Shown: positions 10,654-20,365 of the stretch, in pieces | How the letters are laid out: each line of letters starts with the position of its first letter | How positions within the stretch are numbered: the stretch's first letter is position 1 | From: Verrucomicrobium spinosum DSM 4136 = JCM 18804 | GTDB lineage: Bacteria > Verrucomicrobiota > Verrucomicrobiia > Verrucomicrobiales > Verrucomicrobiaceae | Direction: 5' to 3' | DNA length: 64,000 nucleotides | Assembly (NCBI RefSeq): GCF_000172155.1 | Contig: NZ_ABIZ01000001.1 | Coordinates: 4,125,105-4,189,104 of the forward strand | Notes under the pieces: generated by a model | What the model was told of the DNA's origin: nothing | Seen by the model: the letters and a program-made list of their open reading frames with translations, nothing else | Databases searched by the model: none | Translations under genes and position numbers: made by a program

Positions 10654-13600
10654 TCAATACCGAGTAATAGTCTCTTGGAGATTCAGCACCACACGCGCGA
10701 CCGAAGTCCACGCGGCCAACTCTACGGGATCCAATTCCGCGACCGCAGGCGAAATCCCCGCCTTCACCACTTTCGCCGCATCTTCCGGAGCAGCCTCGAA
10801 CTGCTCCCGTTGTGAATTAAGGAAATAAGTCAACGAAGACCGTTCGGGTGCATTGAGCGGTCTGCCGGCAGCCAGTTCCATCGCGGCATTGAGCCGGGCG
10901 TCATCACCCGCAACACCCAGCTTCAGCAGGCGCTCCGCAAACACCCGGGCGGCTTCGACGAAGGTGGGATCGTTCAACAAGGTCAGCGCCTGTTGCGGGG
11001 TATTCGACAGGGTGCGGTTGGCTGTGCACTCGTCGCGCATGGGCGCATCGAAGTTGGCCAGCATCGGGTGCAGGAACGTACGCTGCCAGTGCATGTACAC
11101 ACCTCGACGCCATTGGCGATCATCCGTTTCTGCCACATACTTCCGGTCTGGGAACTGGAGGTTCTCATAGTACCCCTCCGGCTGATAGGGCTTCACGCTG
11201 GGACCGCCCAGCTCAAGATTCAGGCGACCCGCGATGAAGAGCGCATTGTCACGCACGAACTCCGCATCAAGACGGCGCGGATTCTGAGAAGCCAGCAAGC
11301 GGTTGTTGGGATCGATGTCCTTTAACTCTGGACGCAGACTGGAGCTCTGGCGGTAGGTGTGGGAGAGCACCATCAGGCGTATGAGGTGTTTCACGTTCCA
11401 GCCGCTGTCACGGAACTCTGAGGCGAGCCAATCGAGCAGTTCAGGATGGCTGGGAGGCTCCCCTTGGGCACCCAGGTCGTCCACAACGATCGAGAGACCG
11501 TTGCCAAAGAACTGCTTCCAAAGGCGGTTTGCGAAGGCCCGGGGCGTGAGTGGATTGTCCTGTGAACAGAGCCACCTGGCCAGGTCAAGCCGTGTCGCGC
11601 GGGGCTGCCCTGCGCCCGCCCGGAAAGAGGCAGGTAGAAATTCCGGCACCGCGGGCAGGGTCACCTCCCCAGTCTCATCCATCCAGTTTCCGCGCGGCAG
11701 CACTTTCACCGTCAAGGGTGGCATGGCTTGAGTGACCATCGTCCACGTTTTGCCCTCACGACACTCCAGCCATTGGCTGAAAAACTGGCGATACTCTGCC
11801 ATCGCGGCAACCGGCTCAATGGGAGCGGAACGCAAAAAGGTTTCGGCCAGCCGGGCCGGGATATCCGGCGACGCGAGGTCATCCTTCATTGATGCCAACG
11901 CTCCCGGGGTATTGGGTTTCACAGGGGCGAAGGGCGAAACCTGCACCCGGCAACTGGCTGCACTGTTGGCATCCAGCTTCACCACCAACGTGTCCCCTTC
12001 CTTGAGAGACACGGGTCTCTCAAGCTGCCACACGGACTGCTGTGGGGCGTTCCATCGGAGGGAGGCCGTCTTCCAGCCGTCCTTGAGGTTCAAGACCTGC
12101 ACGGTGCTGCTGTAGCGGGGATCTTGGAAATCGGCGTCCGCATAAGCGACCACCAGGCCTTGCTCTTTCTCGGTGCCCTGCCTTTTCACTGCGACAGACA
12201 CCTTGACCATCGTGCTCCCCTCACCCCCATTTCGCAAGATGGAGCCCCCTGCCCCATGGGGGCGCAGTTGCACCCGCACCGCCGCCACGCTCATGGCCCC
12301 CGGGCTTAGTTCAATGCGGGAGTTGTCTGCTGCTTTTGAACTGGCAGTGATCCATCCCTCCGCATCCACCAGCGGTGCCGGCACTGTTTTCTTCGGCTCA
12401 GCAGGGCTAGCCGCAGGCTTTTTCCCCACTGGAGCGGCGGTGACACTCACGATGGGTTGGGCAGCCAGCCAGCCGTCGTTGTGTTCATTCAGGAACTTCG
12501 CTGCCGCCGTCCGCCAGGTCTGAAATGCCTGCTGGACGGCTGTTTGTTTCAGCTCCCCGGCTGCGAGCGCCAGCATGCGCTTCCTCAGCGATTCGCTGCG
12601 CTGCTTCAGATAGGGGCTTGTGACCTCAATCTCAGGAGGAAAGGGATACTCATTGTTCCAGCCTTTGAGCTCGGGATTGGGGGAATAACCATAGTCCGAA
12701 TAAACGCCCCACTGCTTCACGTCCGCAAAAAAGGCCTGCATGGCGTAGAAGTCCTTTGCTGTAAAGGGATCGAACTTGTGGTCATGGCACTCACTGCACC
12801 CCAGCGTGGCCCCCATCCAGGCACCGCCGACTGTTCTCACACGTTCTGCGCCGTATTTGCTCAGGTACTCCTTGGGCTGGGCACCCCCCTCACGAGTCAC
12901 CATGTTCAATCGGTTGAAGCCGGTCGCCACCAACTGCTCCTTCGTCGGCTCCGGCAACAGATCTCCTGCCAGCTGCTCGATGGTGAACTGGTCAAAGCGC
13001 TTGTTTTGGTTGAACGCGTCGATGACATAGTCCCGATACGGGAAGATCCGTTGATTCTGGTCACCGTGATAGCCCACCGTGTCGGTGAATCTGGCCACAT
13101 CCAGCCACCATACGGCCATGCGCTCGCCATAGTGAGGCGATCTGAGCAGCCGCTCCACCTCCCGGGCGTAGGCATCAGGAGCTGCGTCCTTCACGAAGGC
13201 CTCCAGTTCCTCCGGGGTCGGCGGCAGCCCCGTCAGGTCCAGACTCAACCTGCGCAACAGCGTGCGCCGGTCCGCCTCCGCAGAGGGTTGGATCTGCCTG
13301 GCAGACAGCCCGGCTTGAATGAAGGCATCAACAGCCTTCTCCCCGGCAGGTTGGGCATCTGCCCCGGGCACGGGAGGCCGCACCAGCGGGGTGTAGGCCC
13401 AGTGTGCTTCGTAAACCGCGCCCTCGGCCACCCATTGCTTGAAGATCGCCTTTTGCTCGGGGGTCAGCTCCTTGTGAGCCTCCTCTGGCGGCATGAGGTC
13501 GTCATGATCAGTGGTGAAGATTCGCTTGATGATTTCACTCTTGTCCGGCTCGCCAGGCAGGATGGGAAGGGCTCCGCTTTTCCCCGGCTTGAGCGCCTCT

Positions 13601-13773
13601 TCACGGATATCCAGCCGCAGGCCCCCTTTGCGGGAGCTCTTATCAGGTCCATGACAGTGGAAGCACGTGTCCGACATGATGGGACGAATGTCCCGGTTGA
13701 ACTTCACCTTTCCCTCGCCTTGCGCGTTGGCGGTGACCAGCAGGAGCAGGAGGATGGGCGGGATGAACTTCAT
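10654..13773 (-). CDS. PSCyt1-DUF1549-DUF1553 secreted cytochrome-like protein
   Basis: About 1039 residues, with start at the ATG at 13773 (a TTG two codons upstream is less likely). A signal peptide (MKFIPPILLLLLVTANAQ) precedes PSCyt1 with haem motif CFHCH (about 37-41). DUF1549 spans about 140-350 and contains a second CxxCH in GCSECHDHKFDPF. The middle part (about 440-640) has beta-rich sequence of carbohydrate-binding or lectin character but no clear LamG match, unlike the paralogue at 5853-8960. DUF1553 fills about 730-1000 (NPLTPRAFANRLWKQFFGNGL and FDAPMRDECTANR). It is the first gene of the cytochrome/DUF1501 cluster. A role in periplasmic redox or polymer breakdown is an inference from family context. 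Confidence 0.9.
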   Translation of the reverse strand: MKFIPPILLLLLVTANAQGEGKVKFNRDIRPIMSDTCFHCHGPDKSSRKGGLRLDIREEALKPGKSGALPILPGEPDKSEIIKRIFTTDHDDLMPPEEAHKELTPEQKAIFKQWVAEGAVYEAHWAYTPLVRPPVPGADAQPAGEKAVDAFIQAGLSARQIQPSAEADRRTLLRRLSLDLTGLPPTPEELEAFVKDAAPDAYAREVERLLRSPHYGERMAVWWLDVARFTDTVGYHGDQNQRIFPYRDYVIDAFNQNKRFDQFTIEQLAGDLLPEPTKEQLVATGFNRLNMVTREGGAQPKEYLSKYGAERVRTVGGAWMGATLGCSECHDHKFDPFTAKDFYAMQAFFADVKQWGVYSDYGYSPNPELKGWNNEYPFPPEIEVTSPYLKQRSESLRKRMLALAAGELKQTAVQQAFQTWRTAAAKFLNEHNDGWLAAQPIVSVTAAPVGKKPAASPAEPKKTVPAPLVDAEGWITASSKAADNSRIELSPGAMSVAAVRVQLRPHGAGGSILRNGGEGSTMVKVSVAVKRQGTEKEQGLVVAYADADFQDPRYSSTVQVLNLKDGWKTASLRWNAPQQSVWQLERPVSLKEGDTLVVKLDANSAASCRVQVSPFAPVKPNTPGALASMKDDLASPDIPARLAETFLRSAPIEPVAAMAEYRQFFSQWLECREGKTWTMVTQAMPPLTVKVLPRGNWMDETGEVTLPAVPEFLPASFRAGAGQPRATRLDLARWLCSQDNPLTPRAFANRLWKQFFGNGLSIVVDDLGAQGEPPSHPELLDWLASEFRDSGWNVKHLIRLMVLSHTYRQSSSLRPELKDIDPNNRLLASQNPRRLDAEFVRDNALFIAGRLNLELGGPSVKPYQPEGYYENLQFPDRKYVAETDDRQWRRGVYMHWQRTFLHPMLANFDAPMRDECTANRTLSNTPQQALTLLNDPTFVEAARVFAERLLKLGVAGDDARLNAAMELAAGRPLNAPERSSLTYFLNSQREQFEAAPEDAAKVVKAGISPAVAELDPVELAAWTSVARVVLNLQETITRY

Positions 13774-13917
13774 GGACAAAGATGCAGACGCTGAATCACA
13801 GCAATCAGAAACGTCGCGGCATCTGGCACTCTGTCCTGTACCTTTGCATGTCCTATTTGACTCTGCGTGCGGGCGAATCGTTGCACGCCATCCCGGCTAG
13901 GAAAAAGAGGTCTGCCT

Positions 13918-14127
13918 CTAGGATGTGCCGCGAGGGACGATCCGCCCCCGCTGAAACTCCCGACGGCAATAGATGTGCGACTCCCCAAAGCTTCTGGGCA
14001 CGATCTCCAGCCCCTCCTGCAGCAACTCCTGACGGGCGGCCGAGCCGCGTGGAGGCACCGCCGACGCCACCCACTTGACCGGCTCAAACGAGGGCCATCC
14101 CTTGTCTGACTCGCCGGGCTGGGACAT
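13918..14127 (-). CDS. Small hypothetical protein (69 aa)
   Basis: An ATG at 14127 opens a 69-codon frame on the minus strand, divergent from the AraC gene (start 14248). The product begins MSQPGESDKGWPSFEPVKWV and ends RGRIVPRGTS. Most third codon positions are G or C (GAG ATC GTG CCC, CTG CAG GAG GGG), matching the surrounding real genes rather than a shadow frame. It has one cysteine, no signal peptide and no hydrophobic segment. The frame stays open further upstream into the AraC gene, but that part is antisense coding sequence and is excluded. No family is recognised. Confidence 0.45.
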   Translation of the reverse strand: MSQPGESDKGWPSFEPVKWVASAVPPRGSAARQELLQEGLEIVPRSFGESHIYCRREFQRGRIVPRGTS

Positions 14128-14247
14128 CGCGTTCACACAGGCGATACGTTCCTCCCCGGTTCTGCGGTCGGGGGGCAATTCGGGAACCTCTGCTCTTGCA
14201 TTCTCACGGGGCAGGCCGTCCCTTCTGGCACCTGTCTCAGCCGCGTC

Positions 14248-15087
14248 ATGAAGCTCGTCTGCCATACTCCGCGCCCGCCCCTCTCCCAGTGGGTGGAGCT
14301 GATCTGGCACCACGAGTGCGCCCACCTGCCTTTTTCGTTGGAGAAGTTGATGCCCACGGGAAGGGTGGACCTGATCATCAATCTGAATGATGAAGCCCTG
14401 CGCATTCATGATCCGAAAGATGTCCGCCAGATTGAGCACTACCGTGGCCCTCTGCTCTCCGGCGTGCAGGGATCTTTCTCGGTCATCGATGCAAGCCAGC
14501 AGACCCAGATCATGGGAGTGGCCTTCAAGCCCGGTGGTGCATATGTTCTGCCAGGGTTGGCAGTCGCTGAGATCAGTGACACCCATCTCAGTGCTGGCGA
14601 TGTGTGGGGGCATCAGGCCCAGCTTTGGGGGGAGCAGTTGGCGGGATTACCCGATGCCTGGAGCCGTGTGAATGCGCTGGAACGCGCCCTGATCAAAGTG
14701 ATCGCCCGGGGAAGGCTACGGGAAATGCACGCCTCCGTGCAGATGGCGCTGCAGGAGATTCAGCATCGCCCCGCTACAGCCAGCGTGCGGCAGCTGGCAG
14801 AGCAGGTCCGCCTCAGCCAGCGGCGGTTTATTGAGCTCTTCACCCGTCAGGTGGGCATCACACCCAAGCTCTACAGTCGCATCCAGCGCTTTCAACGCAC
14901 GCTCAAGCAGGTGCATGCCCGGAGCCAGGTGGACTGGTGCGAACTCGCCTTCGATGCGGGCTACTCTGACCAGTCCCATCTTATCCGGGACTTTCAGAAA
15001 TTCAGCGGTCTCTCTCCCACCCAGTATCGGACGCTCCGCACAGAGCACCCCAATCACGTAGTGCTCACTGACAGCACCCAAGGGTAA
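14248..15087 (+). CDS. AraC-family transcriptional regulator
   Basis: A 279-residue regulator. The N-terminal 150 residues (CHTPRPPLSQWVELIWHHE..., GVAFKPGGAYVLPG) match the sensor-like domain found before the HTH in many AraC proteins of the DUF6597 type. The C-terminal part (about 170-265) is the double-HTH AraC/XylS DNA-binding domain: SVRQLAEQVRLSQRRFIELF followed by ELAFDAGYSDQSHLIRDFQK and FSGLSPTQYR. It starts at an ATG just after the divergent small gene and is followed 44 bp later by a VOC-fold protein in the same direction, which it may regulate or be cotranscribed with. The effector cannot be read from the sequence. Confidence 0.92.
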   Translation: MKLVCHTPRPPLSQWVELIWHHECAHLPFSLEKLMPTGRVDLIINLNDEALRIHDPKDVRQIEHYRGPLLSGVQGSFSVIDASQQTQIMGVAFKPGGAYVLPGLAVAEISDTHLSAGDVWGHQAQLWGEQLAGLPDAWSRVNALERALIKVIARGRLREMHASVQMALQEIQHRPATASVRQLAEQVRLSQRRFIELFTRQVGITPKLYSRIQRFQRTLKQVHARSQVDWCELAFDAGYSDQSHLIRDFQKFSGLSPTQYRTLRTEHPNHVVLTDSTQG

Positions 15088-15131
15088 ATTTTCTCCAATA
15101 CGCCAGGGGTGCTACCGGGTAAGTTCGAAAC

Positions 15132-15521
15132 ATGAGCACACCCTACCGTCCCGAAGGTTTTTCGGCCATCACCCCCTATCTGATCGCACCTGACGCCGCC
15201 CGTCTTATCCAGTTCCTCGTCGAGGCGTTCGACGCCAAGGAGAAGATTCTGGTCCATGACGATGCTGGGAAGGTGCGGCACGCAGGATTTCAGATCGGCG
15301 ACTCCCACATCGAACTTGCTGACGGTAATCCCCAATGGAAGCCGATGGCGGCGGGACTCCACCTCTACGTCCAAGATACTGACGCCGCCTATCTGAAGGC
15401 AATCGCAGCGGGCGGCACCTCACTCTATGAGCCCACAGACATGCACTATGGAGAGAGGAGCGGCGGTGTCATGGATCCCGCAGGCAATCACTGGTACATC
15501 GCGACATTGCTACCCTCCTGA
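15132..15521 (+). CDS. VOC-superfamily (glyoxalase/PhnB-like) protein
   Basis: A 129-residue single-unit vicinal-oxygen-chelate protein of the PhnB/YdcJ-like type: ITPYLIAPDAARLIQFLVEAFDAKE at the N-terminus, HAGFQIGDSHIELADG in the middle and GVMDPAGNHWYIATL at the C-terminus, the usual two beta-alpha-beta-beta-beta halves. Such proteins often dimerise and act as lyases, isomerases or antibiotic-binding proteins; the metal residues here are not certain enough to pick one. It follows the AraC gene by 44 bp and is probably in its operon. The same pairing of AraC and VOC genes is common, suggesting a small-molecule response unit. Confidence 0.88.
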   Translation: MSTPYRPEGFSAITPYLIAPDAARLIQFLVEAFDAKEKILVHDDAGKVRHAGFQIGDSHIELADGNPQWKPMAAGLHLYVQDTDAAYLKAIAAGGTSLYEPTDMHYGERSGGVMDPAGNHWYIATLLPS

Positions 15522-16007
15522 GAGCACTCGCGTAAAGGACTTGCGCCCCGGCGATGAGGCTGCGGCATATTCACAGCCCTGGGCGGGCACGTATTGGCCA
15601 TGCGCAGTCTATGCGCCACCATTAAATTCCACTGAGTCGCGTGGAAGGAGTCGCTGAAAGCCCTCCGCAGCCGCCCTCTCCGATGGCTCCCGCGTCCGAT
15701 CTCACTGCACGCGTTTTGGGGTGGCCACCGAGGAACCGACTCCAACCCAGTCCGCAGCCGATCCCCAGCGGGGATCTCTACCACAGCCCAGCGGTTGGAC
15801 AAGCCCTAGGCGAGTCAACCCTGGGGACCGTCCAAGGAGGGGGCTCAGGTGCGAAGACCGACAGCATCTACTTCCTCCCTACCGCGATCAACACCTCCAC
15901 GTCAGGCGGATGCGATTTCACACGCTGACTGACGTTCCCGGCAAGATGCCGGAAACAGCACGCAAGATGAGTGCGCTCCCCTCGCATCTGCGCCGCGCAC
16001 TCACCCA
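15522..16007. other. Intergenic region without a recognisable gene
   Basis: About 490 bp between the VOC gene and the terminator of the convergent RND operon. Open frames here are short and have no protein-like features. No tRNA, promoter consensus or long repeat was noticed. Confidence 0.5.
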
Positions 16008-16047
16008 AACAAAAAAGCCGGGCATCGTATCACGACACCCGGCTTTC
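16008..16047 (-). terminator. Rho-independent terminator of the TetR-adaptor-RND operon
   Basis: On the minus strand the stem AAAGCCGGG / CCCGGCTTT (plus-strand arms 16014-16022 and 16038-16046, 15-nt loop) is followed by a run of six T residues (16011-16016 on the plus strand read as A). It lies 22 bp downstream of the RND permease stop. Confidence 0.85.
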
Positions 16048-16068
16048 GCATTCACACGCACTGCTACT

Positions 16069-19000
16069 TCACGCGGCGCTCGGCGCAGGCAGCAGCGCGG
16101 GAGTCGCCTCCCCTGCCCCTTCTTCCTCATCACCCGCCGTCACTGGCTTGTGCTGCTCGGCAATCAGGGAATAGAACACCGGCACGACGAAAAGCGTGAA
16201 CAGGGTGCCCACGATCATCCCGGTCACCAGCACAATCCCAATGCTGTTGCGAGCTTCCGCACCGGGCCCGGTGACCAGGACCAGCGGGAAGTGACCGAAC
16301 ACGGTGGCCGCTGAGGTCATCAGCACGGGACGCAGACGGGTCATCGAGGCCTCGCGCAGCGCGGCCGCCTTCTCCAGCCCTTGCAGCTGCAATTCATTGG
16401 CGAACTGCACGATCAGGATCCCGTTCTTGGCGATCAATCCCACCAGCGTGATCAACCCGACCTGCGAGTAGATGTTGATGGTGGTAAAGCCGAGGAAGGT
16501 GAAGATCAATGCCCCGGAGATGGCCAGCGGCACAGACCCCACCAACACGATCAAGGGATCGCGGAAACTGCGAAACTGCGCTGCCAGCACGAGATAGATC
16601 AGCACCACAGCAAAGCCCAGCGTGACGGTCAGAGCAGAACCCTCCTTGCGGATCTGGCGGGACTCCCCGGCATAGTCCAGAGTCACGCCGGGACCCGCCG
16701 CGGCTTTCGCGGCATCTTCCAACACCCGCAGTGCTTTTTCCTTGGTCACTCCCGGTTGCACTCCGGCAAAGATCTTCACCGCGTTGCGTTGTTGAAAGCG
16801 GTTCAGCGTCCGCGGCGCGGTGTGGGCCTCGATGCTCGTGAAGGTGGACACCGGCACCAGGTCCCCTTCAGGCGTCTTCACCTTCAGATCCAGAAGCGGC
16901 CCCACCGTGGCGCGGTCACTGTCGCCGATCTGCGGGATGACCTTGTAGCTGCGGTCAAAGTAGTTGAACCGGTTCACATACGCCCCGCCCAGCAGGGTGC
17001 CCAGCTCCTGCCCTACCCCGGCCAGATCCAGCCCCAGGTCTGCCAGCTTCTCGCGATCAATCATGACGCGGGCCTCCGGACGGTCGATCTTCAGATCCGT
17101 GTCCACATAGAGGAAATTACCACTCTGGTAGCCGGCGGCGATGACGGCGGATGCGGTCTCCAGAAGCTGCTCCACCGGGGCGTGCGTTTGCAGGACGAGC
17201 TCGACATCATATTGACCCGGCGTCGGCAGCGGCGGATCCAGCCGCGGGAAGACCCGCAGCCCGGGCACCTGGGAGACAGCCCCATAAACCTCGCCGTACA
17301 TCTCGGCCGTGGAGCGGCCGCGACTCTTCCAATCCTTGGCCACCATGCCGCCGAAGCCACCCCAGCCGGCCGTGAGCGACCACATGTACTCCGCCTCGTG
17401 GAAGGCGGTAATGGCGTCCACCAGTCGGAGCGATTCACGGTTGGCAGATTCTATTGTTGAATCAGGAGGCGTATCCAGGAAGAGGCTGATGTGGCTCTGA
17501 TCTTCCACCGGGGCGAGCTCCTTCTCCGAGAACATGTAGAACGGCCAGGCGGCAAACATCACCATCACCGCCACCAGCACAATGGCCCAGCGGATCTGCA
17601 GGGCTCCGTCCAGCATCACGCCATAGGCACGGCGCACGCGCTCGAAGATGCGATTCACCAGACGCGTCAGCCAACTCTCTCTACCTTGCGGATGCACGAA
17701 CTTGGAGCTCATCATGGGGGACAGGGTGATGGCCACGAACCCTGATACCACCACCGCTGCCGCGAGGGTGATGGCGAACTCCAGAAACAGCGAACCCGTC
17801 AGACCGCCCTGGAAACCAATCGGCGCATAGACGACGGCCAGCGTGATGGTCATGGCAATGATCGGCCCCACCAGCTCACGTGCCCCAATGAGGGCCGCCT
17901 GCGTTCGAGACTTGCCCGCATGAACGTGACGTTCCACGTTCTCCACCACGACGATGGCGTCATCCACCACCAGACCCACCGCCAGCACGATGGCCAGAAT
18001 GGTCAGGAGGTTGAGGCTGAAACCACAGGCCAGCATGATGGCTGCCGCGCCAATGAGTGAGATGGGCATGGCGATGAGCGGCACCAGGGCCGTGCGAAGG
18101 GATCCCATGAAGAGAAACACGGCCAGGCCCACGATGAGCACCGTCTCCACGAGGGTCTTGCTGATCTCCTTGAGCGCGGACCGCATGAACATCGTGCCGT
18201 CCCAGACGAGGCTCATCTCGATGTCCTTGGGCAGCGTGGGCCGAATGCGGGCCATCTCCTCCTCCAAGTTCTTTGCCACATCGATTTCATTGGAGCCAAT
18301 CAGCGGCCACACCCCCAGGTACACGCCCTCTTTCTTGTCATGTTTGGCAATCAGGTCTGGATCCTCTGCCCCCAGTTCCACATTGGCGACATCGCTCAGA
18401 CGGACGAGTGCGCCCTCACGATCTGCGACGATGAGGTTGGCAAACTCATCCTTGGAGCGCAGGTCCGTGTTGGCCAGCAGATTGATCTCCACCAGATTGC
18501 CTTTGGTGCGCCCCACGGCAGCCAGGTAGTTGTTGCGGCGCAGCGCCGCGTGCACATCCCCGGGAGAAAGGTTCAACGCGGCCAGACGATCCGGGTCAAT
18601 CCAGATGCGCATGGCGATCTGGCGGCCCCCTTCGATCGTGACACGCTGCACTCCGGGAAGGGTGGCCAGTTGCGGCTGTAGGCTGCGTGTGAGCCAGTCG
18701 GTTACCGCAGGCACAGAGCGCTCACTGGAGCTGAAGCTCAGGTAGAACGTCGCATAGGGCCGGTCCGCCCGTTGCACCTCCACCACGGGAGGTTCTGCCT
18801 CTGGTGGCAGCTCAGTGCGCACCTGTTGAAGCCGGGCTGTGACTTCAGCGAGCGCCGCCGTGATGTTGTGGTTCAACTTCAGGTGCACAGTCACGGTGCT
18901 GATGCCCGCACGACTGGTGGAGTCCACGTAATCCACGCCCCCAATCTGCGAGACGACCCGCTCGATGGGTGTGGTCAGGAAGCCTCTGGCCGTCTCCGCA

Positions 19001-19170
19001 CTCGCCCCATAGTAGAGGGTGGTGATGATGATGGAGGAGCTTTCAATCTTGGGGTACTGCTGGACTGGCAGGGAGCTGATCGACTTCCAGCCGACCAGGA
19101 CGATGGCCAGGTTGACCACGATGGCCAACACTGGGTGTTTGATGAAGATGTCTGTGAAAGATGAGCGCAT
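16069..19170 (-). CDS. RND efflux permease (HAE-1 type)
   Basis: A 1033-residue inner-membrane proton-driven pump of the AcrB/MexB type. It starts MRSSFTDIFIKHPVLAIVVN, the typical first membrane helix, and contains the two periplasmic loops and twelve helices of the family. The proton-relay aspartates lie in [18 protein letters not shown] (helix 4) and the relay lysine in LIAKNGILIVQFANEL (helix 10). The Pro-rich tail is cytoplasmic. It is the last gene of a TetR-adaptor-permease operon, 38 bp after the adaptor, and lacks an outer-membrane channel gene, so it must borrow one. Substrates of such pumps are usually amphiphilic drugs, dyes or bile-like compounds; the specific ones cannot be read here. 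Confidence 0.95.
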   Translation of the reverse strand: MRSSFTDIFIKHPVLAIVVNLAIVLVGWKSISSLPVQQYPKIESSSIIITTLYYGASAETARGFLTTPIERVVSQIGGVDYVDSTSRAGISTVTVHLKLNHNITAALAEVTARLQQVRTELPPEAEPPVVEVQRADRPYATFYLSFSSSERSVPAVTDWLTRSLQPQLATLPGVQRVTIEGGRQIAMRIWIDPDRLAALNLSPGDVHAALRRNNYLAAVGRTKGNLVEINLLANTDLRSKDEFANLIVADREGALVRLSDVANVELGAEDPDLIAKHDKKEGVYLGVWPLIGSNEIDVAKNLEEEMARIRPTLPKDIEMSLVWDGTMFMRSALKEISKTLVETVLIVGLAVFLFMGSLRTALVPLIAMPISLIGAAAIMLACGFSLNLLTILAIVLAVGLVVDDAIVVVENVERHVHAGKSRTQAALIGARELVGPIIAMTITLAVVYAPIGFQGGLTGSLFLEFAITLAAAVVVSGFVAITLSPMMSSKFVHPQGRESWLTRLVNRIFERVRRAYGVMLDGALQIRWAIVLVAVMVMFAAWPFYMFSEKELAPVEDQSHISLFLDTPPDSTIESANRESLRLVDAITAFHEAEYMWSLTAGWGGFGGMVAKDWKSRGRSTAEMYGEVYGAVSQVPGLRVFPRLDPPLPTPGQYDVELVLQTHAPVEQLLETASAVIAAGYQSGNFLYVDTDLKIDRPEARVMIDREKLADLGLDLAGVGQELGTLLGGAYVNRFNYFDRSYKVIPQIGDSDRATVGPLLDLKVKTPEGDLVPVSTFTSIEAHTAPRTLNRFQQRNAVKIFAGVQPGVTKEKALRVLEDAAKAAAGPGVTLDYAGESRQIRKEGSALTVTLGFAVVLIYLVLAAQFRSFRDPLIVLVGSVPLAISGALIFTFLGFTTINIYSQVGLITLVGLIAKNGILIVQFANELQLQGLEKAAALREASMTRLRPVLMTSAATVFGHFPLVLVTGPGAEARNSIGIVLVTGMIVGTLFTLFVVPVFYSLIAEQHKPVTAGDEEEGAGEATPALLPAPSAA

Positions 19171-19208
19171 GCGAACGGGGCATTTCTGCGGTTGGGAATG
19201 ACGGGTGT

Positions 19209-20339
19209 TTAGTCAGCCTTGTCGCTGGCCATGGTGGTGACGGGAGCCTGGGGCTGGTCTTTGGCCTCGGCCACGAGCACTGCCTCACGTAGTTTGAAGG
19301 AACCGGAGGCCGCGACTTCTTCACCCGGCTTCAGGCCGGATTCGATGAGCACCTCGTCAGCCTGCACGGCACCGCTCTGCACGATGCGCTGATGAGCCCG
19401 GCGGGCACCGCTGGCATCTGCGGCGATCACGAAGACATGGTCTCCTTCCGGCCCGCGGCGCAGGGCGCTCACCGGCACGCTTACCACCTTCCGCATCGGA
19501 CCCACCGGGACGCGAACGCGTACGGATGCGCCAGGGCTGGGTGCCTGGGTGGCGTCCTCGATCTTGGCGCGCACTCCGGCATTGCGGGTCTTGGGATCCA
19601 CTCGGGAATCAAGCGCCACGATCTTGGCCAGAACGGGCGCAGAATCCAGGGTGGCAAGCACCTCCACAGTCTCCCCTTCCTTAAGCGTTCCTGCCACGGC
19701 CTGCGTGACGGTAAAGTCCACATGCACCGCACCATCCACGCCCTGCAATGTGGTCAGCACGGTCCCTTCCTCCAGGTACTGGCCAGGATGCACATCCGCG
19801 AGCCCTACTCTGGCCCGGAAGGGAGCCAGGATGGTTTTGCGAGCCATCACTGCCTTCGTGCGGGCGGTCTGGGCGAGTGCAACATCCCGTTCTGCCCTGG
19901 CGCGATCCAGCTCCATCTCCGGGGTGGCACGGTTCTCCGCCAGTTTTTCCATGCGCTTGAGCGTGGTTTCGGCGAGCGCAGCCTGGGCTTCTTGCGCCCT
20001 GAGTTCTGCCTCCTCCACCGACACATCCAGGGCGACCAGCACGGTTCCAGCCTCAACAATCTGTCCGGGCTTGAGGGCAGCGCGCTCCACGGTGCCGGCG
20101 ATTTCGTTGCGCAACGTGATGGAGCGCATGGCCAGGACAGTGCCGATCGAGGTGGTGACTCTGCGATGCTCCCGCTCCTTGGCGGCAGCGACGATCACCG
20201 TCTCCATCGGCTCCGGCTGATTGGCCGCCTCTGCCGCCGACTTCTTCAGTTCCGAACGTTTCCAGGCAGCCAGGGCAAGCCCTCCTGAGGCCACTGCCGC
20301 GATCAAGATAAAGGCTCCGATCCAACGAATGATTTTCAT
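19209..20339 (-). CDS. RND periplasmic adaptor (membrane fusion protein)
   Basis: A 376-residue HlyD/AcrA-type adaptor. The start at 20339 (MKIIRWIGAFILIAAVASGG) is chosen over a longer frame reaching into tetR because it gives an N-terminal membrane anchor or signal and avoids the overlap. Order: signal anchor, barrel-sandwich half (about 60-95, GTVERAALKPGQIVEAGTVL), coiled-coil hairpin (about 95-150, rich in Ala, Glu and Arg), the second lipoyl half (ILAPFRARVGLADVHPGQYL), beta-barrel and membrane-proximal domain ending in KPGEEVAASGSFKLREA. It links the RND permease 38 bp downstream to an outer-membrane channel. The operon begins with the TetR repressor 26 bp upstream. Confidence 0.93.
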   Translation of the reverse strand: MKIIRWIGAFILIAAVASGGLALAAWKRSELKKSAAEAANQPEPMETVIVAAAKEREHRRVTTSIGTVLAMRSITLRNEIAGTVERAALKPGQIVEAGTVLVALDVSVEEAELRAQEAQAALAETTLKRMEKLAENRATPEMELDRARAERDVALAQTARTKAVMARKTILAPFRARVGLADVHPGQYLEEGTVLTTLQGVDGAVHVDFTVTQAVAGTLKEGETVEVLATLDSAPVLAKIVALDSRVDPKTRNAGVRAKIEDATQAPSPGASVRVRVPVGPMRKVVSVPVSALRRGPEGDHVFVIAADASGARRAHQRIVQSGAVQADEVLIESGLKPGEEVAASGSFKLREAVLVAEAKDQPQAPVTTMASDKAD

Positions 20340-20365
20340 GGTGTGAAGGTGTGTAAGAGGGATTT

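Noticed and set aside
14128..14613. Longer version of the small minus-strand gene at 13918-14127
   Set aside because: The upstream part lies opposite the AraC coding sequence and loses protein character.
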